12,506 bases of DNA. It comes from an uncultured Lachnospiraceae bacterium (GTDB taxonomy: Bacteria; Bacillota; Clostridia; Lachnospirales; Lachnospiraceae). Below, in pieces: positions 1 to 7,729 of this stretch. Position 1 is the first letter of the stretch, and every line of letters starts with the position of its first letter. The notes beneath the pieces were generated by a model. The model searched no databases and was not told the origin of the DNA. It was given only the letters and a program-made list of their open reading frames with translations. Where the stretch lies: NCBI GenBank assembly GCA_910585825.1, contig CAJUEY010000059.1, positions 1 to 12,506 on the forward strand, given 5' to 3'. A program made the position numbers and the translations under genes.

Positions 1-1041
1 CACCTCGATAAAGGAACCCCGGCACCTGCGGCAGCTTCCTATCTCCAACAGGTAAAAAGGATGGTGCCTGCTGAACCTGTAATCCACATCGATGACAGTG
101 ATGTTGTAAAACCTAACGGTTATAAATTTGAAGCCTTGGGTATTGTCAGGGATGGTTCAGAAAGCACCGCCACAAAAAGTGTTTATAAAAAAGGCTACCA
201 TGTTACAGAAGCTTGTGCCCTTACCGCCAGCAACCATCCTGTCAGCATTTTCTCCCACATCCATTCTTCACAGGAAAAAGACTATAAATCTGCAAATACA
301 ATTACATTCCATGCCATAGAACAGGGCGCTGCTCTTTTCGGTAAAGCAACTTTTGCCATGGACAGAGGATATGATGACAATAAGATGTTTTTGAAACTGG
401 ATGAGCTCGGTCAGGATTATGTCATTCGTCTGACCAAAAAGCGTAAGCTGCTGTATCATAACAAATGGACAATGGCTACAGAACTTTGCAAGCGCAGAAA
501 AGGCAAAGTCAAAACCAGTGTGTTTTACAAAGGGAAAGAACATGAAGCCTATCTCTCTCATGTAAAAGTGCAGATTACCGCATCCAAAAAAGATATTTAT
601 CTGGTGCTTGTTTATGGCATTACCGAGCATCCAATGATGCTTGCCACCAACAAAGAAATCAGATCCAAAGATGATGTGATTTGGGTGGCAAGAACCTATT
701 TCTCACGCTGGAAGATCGAAGAATATTTCCGTTGCAAAAAGCAGATGTTCCAGTTTGAAAAATTTCGTGTGCGCAGACTTAAAGCAATCAACGCCCTTAA
801 CTTTTATATTACCTTATGCATGGCGTTTCTTGCATTGGTTTCCATGGAATCAGAAACTAATGCACTTAAGGTTTCCATCATAAAGACAGCCAATCCTGTA
901 AAGGAAAAAGTTTTCTTCTGCTATTACCGACTGGCAAAAGGCATCTCAGGCATACTTTCCTATGCAAAAGAAGGCATCAGACTCTGGTTTCGGACGAAAC
1001 GCCCGAAGTACCGTCAACTCTGCCTTAAGTTGGTTGTCTAA
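1..1041 (+). CDS. IS4-family DDE transposase, 5' end outside window
   Basis: This is a cut-and-paste transposase of the IS4 family that would mobilise its own insertion sequence. The reading frame is open to base 1, so the ATG at 61 is internal and the N-terminus is missing only because the window starts inside the gene. The DDE triad is visible: the first Asp in HIDDSD (about bases 85-102), the second in AMDRGYDD (about 352-375), and the Glu within YFSRWKIEEYFRCKK (about 697-741). That last stretch fits the IS4 signature Y-(2)-R-(3)-E-(6)-K exactly. The C-terminus is helical and basic and ends at TAA 1039-1041. No frameshift or internal stop is seen, so the copy may be active. It sits upstream of, and in the same direction as, the operon starting at 1496, but has no obvious functional link to it. 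The subgroup within IS4 is not determined. Confidence 0.9.
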   Translation, partial: HLDKGTPAPAAASYLQQVKRMVPAEPVIHIDDSDVVKPNGYKFEALGIVRDGSESTATKSVYKKGYHVTEACALTASNHPVSIFSHIHSSQEKDYKSANTITFHAIEQGAALFGKATFAMDRGYDDNKMFLKLDELGQDYVIRLTKKRKLLYHNKWTMATELCKRRKGKVKTSVFYKGKEHEAYLSHVKVQITASKKDIYLVLVYGITEHPMMLATNKEIRSKDDVIWVARTYFSRWKIEEYFRCKKQMFQFEKFRVRRLKAINALNFYITLCMAFLALVSMESETNALKVSIIKTANPVKEKVFFCYYRLAKGISGILSYAKEGIRLWFRTKRPKYRQLCLKLVV

Positions 1042-1274
1042 ATAGATAAAAGAATATATCTCCCTGAGTCCGGTTCCGGCGGGGCTTATTAAAGTACCTT
1101 TATATCATAGAACTGCCATCCTATACCTTTCAAAAAACGGCAGATTAGTGCTTTGCAAAACTGTATTTATTTTGGAATTACATTTTGCGGAAACTCAAGT
1201 AATTTATCTCTTGCGAACGTAAAAAAATCATGGTATTGTATAATATAAATGATTTTAGAACTTATGAAAAAGGG
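1042..1274. other. Non-coding stretch between IS element and operon promoter
   Basis: There is no credible gene here. The right end of the insertion sequence must lie in this stretch, but its terminal inverted repeat cannot be fixed because the left end is outside the window. A TATAAT hexamer at 1239-1244 is a possible second -10 box, but there is no good -35 at the right distance (TTGCGA at 1211-1216 is 22 bp away). The 8-bp arms AAAATCAT (1224-1231) and ATGATTTT (1249-1256) form an inverted repeat around that hexamer. It could be a weak operator or simply AT-rich chance. Confidence 0.5.
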
Positions 1275-1304
1275 TTGACACGAAATGCGCGCAAAGGATA
1301 AAAT
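1275..1304 (+). promoter_or_regulatory. Sigma-70-type promoter of the zinc-ribbon/kinase/EssC operon
   Basis: A perfect -35 box TTGACA (1275-1280) is followed by an 18-bp spacer and a -10 box TAAAAT (1299-1304), one mismatch from consensus. It is the best promoter match in the 454-bp gap before the first operon gene and points the right way. The expected start of transcription, about 1310-1312, falls inside the first ACAGC repeat, giving a leader of about 185 nt before the ATG at 1496. This is a sequence match only; the start site is inferred. Confidence 0.7.
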
Positions 1305-1308
1305 TTTG

Positions 1309-1363
1309 ACAGCACAGCACAGCACAGCACAGCACAGCACAGCACAGCACAGCACAGCACAGC
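1309..1363. repeat. Tandem pentanucleotide repeat (ACAGC) x 11
   Basis: Eleven perfect head-to-tail copies of ACAGC fill 55 bp with no interruption, beginning 5 bp after the -10 box. The predicted transcript would start in the repeat and carry it as an unstructured, U-free 5' end. Pure short tandem repeats of this length tend to change copy number by slipped-strand mispairing. Here a change would alter the initially transcribed sequence and leader length rather than a reading frame. On the minus strand the repeat creates a spurious LCCAV-repeat reading frame. Confidence 0.95.
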
Positions 1364-1403
1364 ATAAACTAAAATTTTTTTATCCATTATTAATAGAATG
1401 AAT

Positions 1404-1457
1404 AAAGGACAGTATTTTTATCTGTAGAGTATGCTACAGATAAAAATACTGTCCTTT
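1404..1457 (+). terminator. Perfect 24-bp inverted repeat in operon leader (terminator or attenuator)
   Basis: The left arm 1404-1427 and right arm 1434-1457 are exact reverse complements (24 of 24), with a 6-nt loop AGTATG. The stem is AT-rich (7 of 24 G/C), is preceded by an A-rich stretch and is followed by TTTTGTTGTCT, so it could act as a Rho-independent terminator in either direction. It lies downstream of the predicted promoter and 22 bases before the AGGAGG of the first operon gene, so if it terminates it would do so inside the leader. That suits attenuation or an insulator against read-through from the insertion sequence. The T-run is short and broken, so read-through is expected. 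A remnant of a small palindromic mobile element is the alternative. Confidence 0.7.
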
Positions 1458-1495
1458 TGTTGTCTAATAAAGCGGTATGAGGAGGAAATTGGAGA

Positions 1496-1939
1496 ATGTC
1501 AATTATTGATAAACTGAGCAGTGGGATGACGGAAGCCGGCAATACAATTACCCAGAAGGCAAAAGACATTTCTGAACAATCAAAGATTTCCAATGAGATC
1601 TCAAAGAATAAAAGCAGAAGAGAAGCGTATATCCAAAAGCTGGGGGAAGCGTATTACAACGTACAAAAAGGCGGCGATGACGAAAATCTCGAAGAACTGG
1701 TCAACGAGATAGATTTAGTAGATGGTATTCTTGAAAAGCTGACGGAGAGTTTATGTCAGTTGAAGGGAATCGTAATATGTGAACAATGCGGTACGGAAGT
1801 TCCGAAAGGAAGCGTTTTCTGTTCTTCCTGCGGAGCGCAGGTCAGACAGCCGAGTGTCATTATATGCAGAAAATGCGGAGCAGAACTGACGTTCGGCAGC
1901 CGCTTCTGCGTACAATGCGGTACAAGAATAGATGAATAG
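1496..1939 (+). CDS. Coiled-coil protein with two C-terminal zinc ribbons
   Basis: This 147-residue protein is predicted to be soluble: no signal peptide or TM segment is seen. Residues 1-90 are helical and charged, with a probable coiled coil around 22-90. Two zinc ribbons of the CxxC-x10-CxxC type follow, with Cys 95, 98, 109, 112 and Cys 124, 127, 138, 141. The start is supported by AGGAGG at 1480-1485, 10 nt before the ATG. It is the first gene of the operon; the kinase begins 19 bp after its stop. Its ribbons resemble those at the N-termini of the membrane proteins encoded downstream, so a role as a cytoplasmic adaptor or oligomeric scaffold is plausible, but this is inference. It lacks a W-x-G motif and is not a WXG100 secretion substrate. 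Exact function unknown. Confidence 0.88.
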   Translation: MSIIDKLSSGMTEAGNTITQKAKDISEQSKISNEISKNKSRREAYIQKLGEAYYNVQKGGDDENLEELVNEIDLVDGILEKLTESLCQLKGIVICEQCGTEVPKGSVFCSSCGAQVRQPSVIICRKCGAELTFGSRFCVQCGTRIDE

Positions 1940-1958
1940 ATATACTTGAGGGAAAAAG

Positions 1959-3689
1959 ATGGAACGCTTATGTTACGGGTGTTTTGAGACGTTATACGGC
2001 AATGAGAGTATCTGTCCGCAGTGTGGATATCATTTGTACCAAAATACGGACTCGCCGCATATTTTAAGGCCGGGCACCGTATTAAATCAGAAATATACAG
2101 TCGGAAAAACATTAGGCGAAGGCGGGTTTGGCATTACCTATTTGGCATGGGACAACAATATGCAGACCAAGATCGCCATTAAGGAGTTTTATCCGGCCAG
2201 TCTGGTCACACGTGATGCTGCAAATGAAAGCAGTACGCAGATCTATACGATAACGAAGGCTTATAGTAATGAATTTCATGCGGGATTGGAGCGTTTTGTA
2301 AAAGAAGCCTCTATTTTGTCAAAATTTTTTAAGCTGCAGGGAATCGTTTCCGTAAAAGATTTTTTTTATGAAAACGGAACGGCCTATATCGTTATGGAGT
2401 ATATAGAAGGGATCACTTTAAAAGAGTATCTGAAGAAACGGGGAGGCAGTCTGTCTGTAGAAGAGACTCTGGGACTCATGAAACCCGTCATGGAATCACT
2501 GGACGTCGTGCATAAACAGAAATTACTGCACCGGGATATCAGTCCGGATAATTTAATGGTATCCACGGACTTTCGGGTCAAGCTGATTGATTTCGGTTCG
2601 GCGCGCTACTATGATACACAGTCCGACAAGAGCATGACGGTTGTGTTAAAGCATGGATATGCACCGATTGAGCAGTATTCTTCAAGCGGAAATCAGGGAG
2701 CATGGACGGATGTTTACAGTCTGTGTGCCGCAATGTATCGGATGATCACGGGAAGAGTTCCGGATGAGTCGATCAACAGGCTCGGAAACGACACGCTTGT
2801 TTCTGTCCGTGCTGTCTCAAAGAAGATACCGAAGCATATCGGAGCGGCGATCGATAAAGGATTGTCGGTCATGCCGGAAAACAGGCAGCAAAGCGTGGAG
2901 GAGCTCTATCATGAACTCTTTATCAGCCGGCGTGATCTGCGTTTGGAAAAACGTGCCGGGATATATCAGAATATCAACAAAATTTTATTCAGGCTGATCG
3001 CTCTTATTATTTTATTGATTGCAGTGGTAGCGGCAGCATTTATAAAGCGGGATACACTCCGGGAATTCAGGCATCGGATAGCGACTGCTTTTTTTGCGGA
3101 TGAAATAGATGGTGAAGACGGGAATTCCAGGGCGGAGAACTACGCGGCAGGAGAACCGGACGTTCCCCAAAAAGACGATGATATGAAGGCCGCAGAGGAA
3201 GAAGATACAGAGAAAGAAGATACAGAAGATACGATACAGAACCGGGAACCGGCAACAGAGCCTGCAGATACTGCGGCTGCGATGACAAACGGAACGGAGT
3301 CTGACAGGGAGGCGTCTCCGGAGCAGACCGATGCGGGCACACAGAGTTACCAGACGATGCGTTCGGATTTAGAATCGGGTTCGGAAAGCGATGATGCCAT
3401 TATTAAGGTAAGAAACGGCAAACTGAACAATATTGCCGCAGGGTATACGGTGGGTGAAATATTGGATGCCTATTCTGAGACCGAAGGGGTGTGGTATGCC
3501 TATACGGATGAAAATACGCAGCAGAAGTATGTATATTATGAAGGTTCAAAAAACGGCAGTTCATTTTTGTTTGAATTTGAAGTATTTACGAATGATACTT
3601 TTAAACTGACAGGCGCTATGCAGGACGACATGGTGGTGGAAAGATATGCGGACTTTTTCCAGAGCATTTTAACTGCTCTGGGATTGTGA
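1959..3689 (+). CDS. Membrane Ser/Thr protein kinase with N-terminal zinc ribbon and external domain
   Basis: The 576-residue protein has a single zinc ribbon (Cys 5, 8, 19, 22), a Hanks-type kinase domain (about 46-325), one TM segment (about 343-362), an acidic low-complexity linker (about 390-470) and a roughly 100-residue globular C-terminal domain outside the cell. Visible kinase residues are the Gly-rich loop GEGGFG (53-58), Lys75 in AIKEF, Glu116 of helix C, HRD 191-193 and DFG 211-213. The usual Lys two residues after the catalytic Asp is Ser195 (HRDISPDN), and the APE motif is altered (GYAPIEQY), but the core is intact, so I expect an active kinase. The external domain, with its TVGEILDAY motif, resembles a domain of unknown function common on Firmicute zinc-ribbon proteins. 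The layout (kinase fold, TM, external domain) resembles EssB of T7SSb, which is a pseudokinase. The start is preceded by GAGGGA. Confidence 0.93.
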   Translation: MERLCYGCFETLYGNESICPQCGYHLYQNTDSPHILRPGTVLNQKYTVGKTLGEGGFGITYLAWDNNMQTKIAIKEFYPASLVTRDAANESSTQIYTITKAYSNEFHAGLERFVKEASILSKFFKLQGIVSVKDFFYENGTAYIVMEYIEGITLKEYLKKRGGSLSVEETLGLMKPVMESLDVVHKQKLLHRDISPDNLMVSTDFRVKLIDFGSARYYDTQSDKSMTVVLKHGYAPIEQYSSSGNQGAWTDVYSLCAAMYRMITGRVPDESINRLGNDTLVSVRAVSKKIPKHIGAAIDKGLSVMPENRQQSVEELYHELFISRRDLRLEKRAGIYQNINKILFRLIALIILLIAVVAAAFIKRDTLREFRHRIATAFFADEIDGEDGNSRAENYAAGEPDVPQKDDDMKAAEEEDTEKEDTEDTIQNREPATEPADTAAAMTNGTESDREASPEQTDAGTQSYQTMRSDLESGSESDDAIIKVRNGKLNNIAAGYTVGEILDAYSETEGVWYAYTDENTQQKYVYYEGSKNGSSFLFEFEVFTNDTFKLTGAMQDDMVVERYADFFQSILTALGL

Positions 3690-3694
3690 TGGTA

Positions 3695-3700
3695 GGAGGT
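3695..3700 (+). promoter_or_regulatory. Ribosome binding site fixing the M14 peptidase start
   Basis: GGAGGT lies 6 nt before the ATG at 3707. It selects that codon over the in-frame GTG at 3686, which overlaps the kinase stop and has no such site upstream. The zinc ribbon begins MKCPSC directly from the chosen ATG, like the other zinc-ribbon proteins in the operon. Confidence 0.85.
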
Positions 3701-3706
3701 AAGGAA

Positions 3707-5338
3707 ATGAAGTGTCCTTCATGCGCAGAAGAGATAGTTGATGACAGCAGATTTTGTCCCCATTGCGGCGGACGTGTTCATACGAAAGAAGGTTTCGGCA
3801 AAGGCATTTATCTGATGATAACGGCCGTGGGGGCGGTTTTGACTGCGATCGTGATTCTTTTTGTACTGATCATGATCCGTAAACCGGATGCAGCGTTACA
3901 GGAGGCAGCGAGTGAAAATGTGCAGGGTGAAACGTCGGAGGCAGAAAGTGAAAAGAACAACGGAGCAAATAGTGACGTTGAGAATGCGAATGGGGCGGAA
4001 GTGGTAGATACGGCGGAAAGCACGGAGCAGGCGGAAGATACGCAGACAGAAGAGGCAGAACTGCCAAAGCTTCTGGTAACGGCGCCGACGGACTATCTCC
4101 CGATTAGAATATCGCCGGGATACGGGGATGACGTGATCACAGAGCTGTATGCGGGACGTTATCTGCTCTGGGATGGCGAAATAGTCACGAAAGACGGACA
4201 TGATTTTTATAAAGTCAGGGTAGAGGATAACGGAGAGACCGGATATGCTGCCGCAGATTATTGTATTCCCGTGGATTACCGATATGATGAGGCGCTGCTG
4301 TCGATCGTGGATGTATCAGACGCTTTATATACTTATGACGAAATGGTGGAAGATATAGAGCGCTTATGCAGCGATTATACGGGTCTCTCCTATAAGACGA
4401 TAGGGCTGAGCGTAGACGGAAGAGAGCTGTATGAAGTGACGTTGGGAGCGCCGGATGCGCCGCATCATATTTTTGTGCAGGCGGCGATCCATGGACGGGA
4501 GTATATGACGGCGCAGTTAGTAATGCGGATGCTGGAATACTATGGGGCGAATTACGAATGCGGCAGTTATCAGGGAGATCTGTACCGGGATCTGTTTCAA
4601 AATACGGCGATCCATGTCGTTCCGATGGCCAATCCGGATGGGGTGACGATCAGCCAGTTAGGCGTTGATGCAATGAATCATATGGAAATCGGACAGCTCG
4701 TATATGACTGTTACATGAGAGATTGCGGGAATCTGGTTCTGGAAGAGGATTTAAACGGCGATATGAACTGGGCGGATTATTATAAGCAGCCTGATTATGA
4801 CCGGGTGGCGGAAGGAAAGACGCAGATCATCACTTTTGAAGAATATCAGAGAATATGGAAGAGCAATGCCAACGGTGTGGATCTGAACAATAATTTTGAT
4901 GCGGGCTGGGCGGAAATTGATTTAAAACAGGCTCCTTCTTATGGAAACTATAAAGGCGGATATGCGGTATCCGAACCCGAGACGCAGGCATTGGTGGAAC
5001 TGGCGACCCAAAGAGAATACGATTGTTTTATCAGCTATCATTCCAAAGGACAGTTGATCTACTATGATGTGAACGGGAATGACGAGCAGACTTCGGAGCG
5101 TTCCTATGGTCTGGCTTCAACGTTGGAGAAACTGTTAAAATATGAACCGGTCAATACGCAAAGAGGTTATAACGTGAATCTGGGGGGATTCAGCGATTGG
5201 ATACAATTGGGTCTGCATAAACCTAGTGTGACGATAGAGAGCGGAAAGCATCCGTGCCCGCTTGCAATTTCGGAATTTGATGCAATCTGGTTCCGGCACA
5301 GAGAGTCATGGGCAATGTTATGTGAAATGTTATTTTGA
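3707..5338 (+). CDS. Zinc ribbon - TM - SH3-like - M14 zinc carboxypeptidase-family protein
   Basis: The 543-residue membrane-anchored peptidase probably trims or opens peptidoglycan stem peptides outside the cell. In order it has a zinc ribbon (Cys 3, 6, 17, 20), a TM segment (about 33-57), an acidic linker (60-118), an SH3-like domain (about 122-190) and an M14 domain (about 205-543). The zinc ligands are His262 and Glu265 (HGRE) and His445 (SYHSKG); Glu511 (TIESG) is the likely catalytic Glu. Arg382 in QRIWK aligns with carboxypeptidase A Arg127, but the NR pair that holds the C-terminal carboxylate reads N394-N395 (VDLNNNFDAGW). Loss of that Arg argues against plain carboxypeptidase action and fits an endopeptidase or DAP-type substrate; this is inference. 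The spacing between HxxE and the third ligand is longer than in the classic enzyme. It starts 17 bp after the kinase stop. Confidence 0.9.
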   Translation: MKCPSCAEEIVDDSRFCPHCGGRVHTKEGFGKGIYLMITAVGAVLTAIVILFVLIMIRKPDAALQEAASENVQGETSEAESEKNNGANSDVENANGAEVVDTAESTEQAEDTQTEEAELPKLLVTAPTDYLPIRISPGYGDDVITELYAGRYLLWDGEIVTKDGHDFYKVRVEDNGETGYAAADYCIPVDYRYDEALLSIVDVSDALYTYDEMVEDIERLCSDYTGLSYKTIGLSVDGRELYEVTLGAPDAPHHIFVQAAIHGREYMTAQLVMRMLEYYGANYECGSYQGDLYRDLFQNTAIHVVPMANPDGVTISQLGVDAMNHMEIGQLVYDCYMRDCGNLVLEEDLNGDMNWADYYKQPDYDRVAEGKTQIITFEEYQRIWKSNANGVDLNNNFDAGWAEIDLKQAPSYGNYKGGYAVSEPETQALVELATQREYDCFISYHSKGQLIYYDVNGNDEQTSERSYGLASTLEKLLKYEPVNTQRGYNVNLGGFSDWIQLGLHKPSVTIESGKHPCPLAISEFDAIWFRHRESWAMLCEMLF

Positions 5339-5394
5339 TGACAGTAAACCAATACCATAAAAATGAAAGAAAAAGATACTGAAGGAGGCATAAT

Positions 5395-7692
5395 ATGTTT
5401 TGTAATAATTGTGGCACCAAATTGGAGGAGGACGCTTTTTTTTGCCCAAACTGCGGCAGCAGGGCGGATAGTGCAGCGCAGATGGAAACGGAAGACGACA
5501 GGACCGTTATCCTGCGTGAAGAAGCGGTTGAAAATCCGATAGAAAACGCGAATGACGAACCGGGTCAGGATGCGCAGAATGAACAGGAGAAAGAGCAGGC
5601 GTCTGTGCAGAGGCAGTCCTCACAGGAACAGCCTGCACAGAGACAAGAAGAAACCATCGAGGCGGTAGAGATCTCGCCGACCGGTGTGGTAGAGACAAAT
5701 GCCGCCATAGCGGTGCCGAATGATGTACAGAAGAAATTCTGTCCGAATTGCGGGACAGCCAATCATATAAACGCTCTCTTCTGTCAGGAATGCGGTATGT
5801 TTTTTGGCAATGCGGAGGAAAAGATGGGAAAAGAAATGACCCGGAAACCGCAAAAAAACGCTAAAGTCATAAAGATGGCAATTCCCGCCGTTCTTGTTGT
5901 GCTGTTTGCTGCGTTTCTGTTCATCGCGCCTCGTTTTGTAAAAAGCGGGGGAAACGATAAAGACAGGGATTTTATTGTGTATATCAAAGATAATGAGATA
6001 TTTATGGCTAAGAGCAATAAATATGAGCCGCAGCAGGTGGGAGATAAATTCTTTGAAGATAAGGAGGATGTACGGACCTATTCTTATTACGGCGGAATCA
6101 GCTATTCACCGGATTATAAATACATCTATTATCCGAAAAACTTTGAAACCCATGACTATACATACGATCTTTATTACAGGAAAGTGGGAAATCAGAAGAC
6201 CGGGGAGGAGAAGATCGATTCGGATGTACTTTCCTATGAAGTTATTGATAATAACAGGATCGTCTATATAAAGGATTATGACGATCATAAATTGTATCTG
6301 TATGACGGGAATGATTCCGTAAAGATAACTTCTGACGCAGCCTGGATGACAGTATCCGATGATGGAAAATATATTCTCTGGAGAAGTAACGATGGTGATA
6401 ATAAGTTATATGTTCAGGATACGGCGATGAAAGCGGATAAGAAGAAACTGGATTCGGATATTTCTTATCTGTGCGCATACTCGGATGACTTACAGACAAT
6501 TATCTATGAGAAGGATGACAATCTCTATATTGTGAAAGATCTGGGAGAGAAAGAGAAGATTGCTTCCGATGTGAATGGAGTCAATGTACATGACATTAAC
6601 GGAAATTTCCAGATCTATTATTTTAAGGAATCGGATGAAACCAGTCTTTCCGCATACGATCTGATAAAAGATGATTATCTGTCACAGGATCAGAATATTA
6701 AGGAACCGAAACTGGAAGATTATCAGACAGTCACATATGTCGATGATTTTTTCAGTTCGCGTGAAAAGATAGAAACAGATGATGCCTATTATCAGGATGT
6801 GGAGAAATATGAAGAAAAGAAAGCAAGAGATGAGCTGCGGGAGGAGTTAAAGCGTTATGAACTGGTAGATACGCAGAGCGGCGATCTCTATTATTATAAT
6901 GCCAAGAAGGGTGAAAACGTTAAAGTGATGGAAGCCGCCATGGTGCTCACAGCAGATAGCATCGGAACGGATACGGCGCTTATGTATCTGTGGAGTCTGG
7001 ATCTTGACAGCATAGAAAAACCGAAGTTGTCGAAATTACTGGAAGGAAACGGTGAGGATGCTGAAGAGATATTATGGGAAACGATTTATGAGAATATGCA
7101 GTTTCTTTACCTGAAGGGAGAAGAAGTTTTTGTAATCGATGATTCGGATATGGATCGTGACAATCTGGATTATGTTGAAATCTATGGAAATGAAAAGACG
7201 GGCACGATGTATATCCGATATGATTTTTATAACTCGGAGTCCGAAAAGTATCATGCGGAATTATACAGCTATGATTATCAGTCGGCTGACGCTGAACTGA
7301 AGCTGCTCTGTGATGACTTTGCTTCGGTAATCTCCTGTAATTCTCCGGAGGGAATTTATTATATCAACGAAGAAGAGGACTTATATTGTAACGATACAAA
7401 GATCGACAGTGATGTTTATGAATCATCCGTTGCGGTACAGGACAATGGAACGGTCCTTTATCTGACGGATATTGATGATAATTACAGGGAGGGAACGCTG
7501 AAGATCTGGCAGGGCGGAGAAACAGACAGGATTGCTGATGACGTGGCAATCTATACATACGGTGTCTTTGATCAAAATAAAGTGGCGTTTTTAGCAGATT
7601 ATAACTTTGACAAGTGCCGGGGGGATCTTGAGGTATATAACGGTAAGGAGACTACAAGGATCGACTCCGATGTAACGAGTGTCGTTTACTAA
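5395..7692 (+). CDS. Double zinc ribbon - TM - propeller-like repeat protein
   Basis: The 765-residue protein has two zinc ribbons (Cys 3, 6, 17, 20 and Cys 116, 119, 130, 133) separated by a Gln/Glu-rich linker, a TM segment (about 160-178) and a large external part (180-765) rich in Asp and Tyr. The external part contains a recurring motif like I-D-S-D-V at about 274, 311, 352, 389, 670, 713 and 756, spaced 37-43 residues, with Tyr-rich beta-strand patterns between. That fits beta-propeller blades (TolB/WD40-like), interrupted by a helical charged insertion near 455-490. The last copy ends 5 residues before the stop. A sensing or binding role at the surface is inferred; no catalytic motif is seen. 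The cytoplasmic stretch TEDDRTVIL (32-40) looks like a possible kinase target. AGGAGG at 5383-5388 lies 6 nt before the ATG. Confidence 0.88.
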   Translation: MFCNNCGTKLEEDAFFCPNCGSRADSAAQMETEDDRTVILREEAVENPIENANDEPGQDAQNEQEKEQASVQRQSSQEQPAQRQEETIEAVEISPTGVVETNAAIAVPNDVQKKFCPNCGTANHINALFCQECGMFFGNAEEKMGKEMTRKPQKNAKVIKMAIPAVLVVLFAAFLFIAPRFVKSGGNDKDRDFIVYIKDNEIFMAKSNKYEPQQVGDKFFEDKEDVRTYSYYGGISYSPDYKYIYYPKNFETHDYTYDLYYRKVGNQKTGEEKIDSDVLSYEVIDNNRIVYIKDYDDHKLYLYDGNDSVKITSDAAWMTVSDDGKYILWRSNDGDNKLYVQDTAMKADKKKLDSDISYLCAYSDDLQTIIYEKDDNLYIVKDLGEKEKIASDVNGVNVHDINGNFQIYYFKESDETSLSAYDLIKDDYLSQDQNIKEPKLEDYQTVTYVDDFFSSREKIETDDAYYQDVEKYEEKKARDELREELKRYELVDTQSGDLYYYNAKKGENVKVMEAAMVLTADSIGTDTALMYLWSLDLDSIEKPKLSKLLEGNGEDAEEILWETIYENMQFLYLKGEEVFVIDDSDMDRDNLDYVEIYGNEKTGTMYIRYDFYNSESEKYHAELYSYDYQSADAELKLLCDDFASVISCNSPEGIYYINEEEDLYCNDTKIDSDVYESSVAVQDNGTVLYLTDIDDNYREGTLKIWQGGETDRIADDVAIYTYGVFDQNKVAFLADYNFDKCRGDLEVYNGKETTRIDSDVTSVVY

Positions 7693-7729
7693 AGCAGGCG
7701 GCGGATAATGCATCCAATGATCTTTTAAA

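Noticed and set aside
1224..1256. Inverted repeat AAAATCAT/ATGATTTT around TATAAT as an operator
   Set aside because: The arms are 8 bp in very AT-rich DNA and no matching -35 box is present; too weak to call as a regulatory site.
1167..1355. Minus-strand 62-residue reading frame with repeated LCCAV
   Set aside because: It exists only because the ACAGC tandem repeat is open in that frame; it overlaps the plus-strand promoter and has no ribosome binding site or recognisable product.
1309..1363. Short repeat cluster considered as a CRISPR array
   Set aside because: The units are 5 bp and directly adjacent with no spacers, so it is a microsatellite-type tract.
1496..1939. Small helical first protein considered as a WXG100 secretion substrate
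   Set aside because: It has no W-x-G turn, is longer than the usual 100 residues and ends in two zinc ribbons, which points to a cytoplasmic protein.
1959..3689. Kinase considered as an inactive pseudokinase
   Set aside because: The Gly-rich loop, Lys75, helix-C Glu116, HRD Asp193 and DFG Asp211 are all present; only the Lys of HRDxK is changed, which is not enough to call it dead.
3686..3706. GTG start overlapping the kinase stop for the M14 peptidase
   Set aside because: The perfect ribosome binding site GGAGGT at 3695-3700 lies after it and serves the ATG at 3707, which also begins the zinc ribbon in the same way as in sister proteins.
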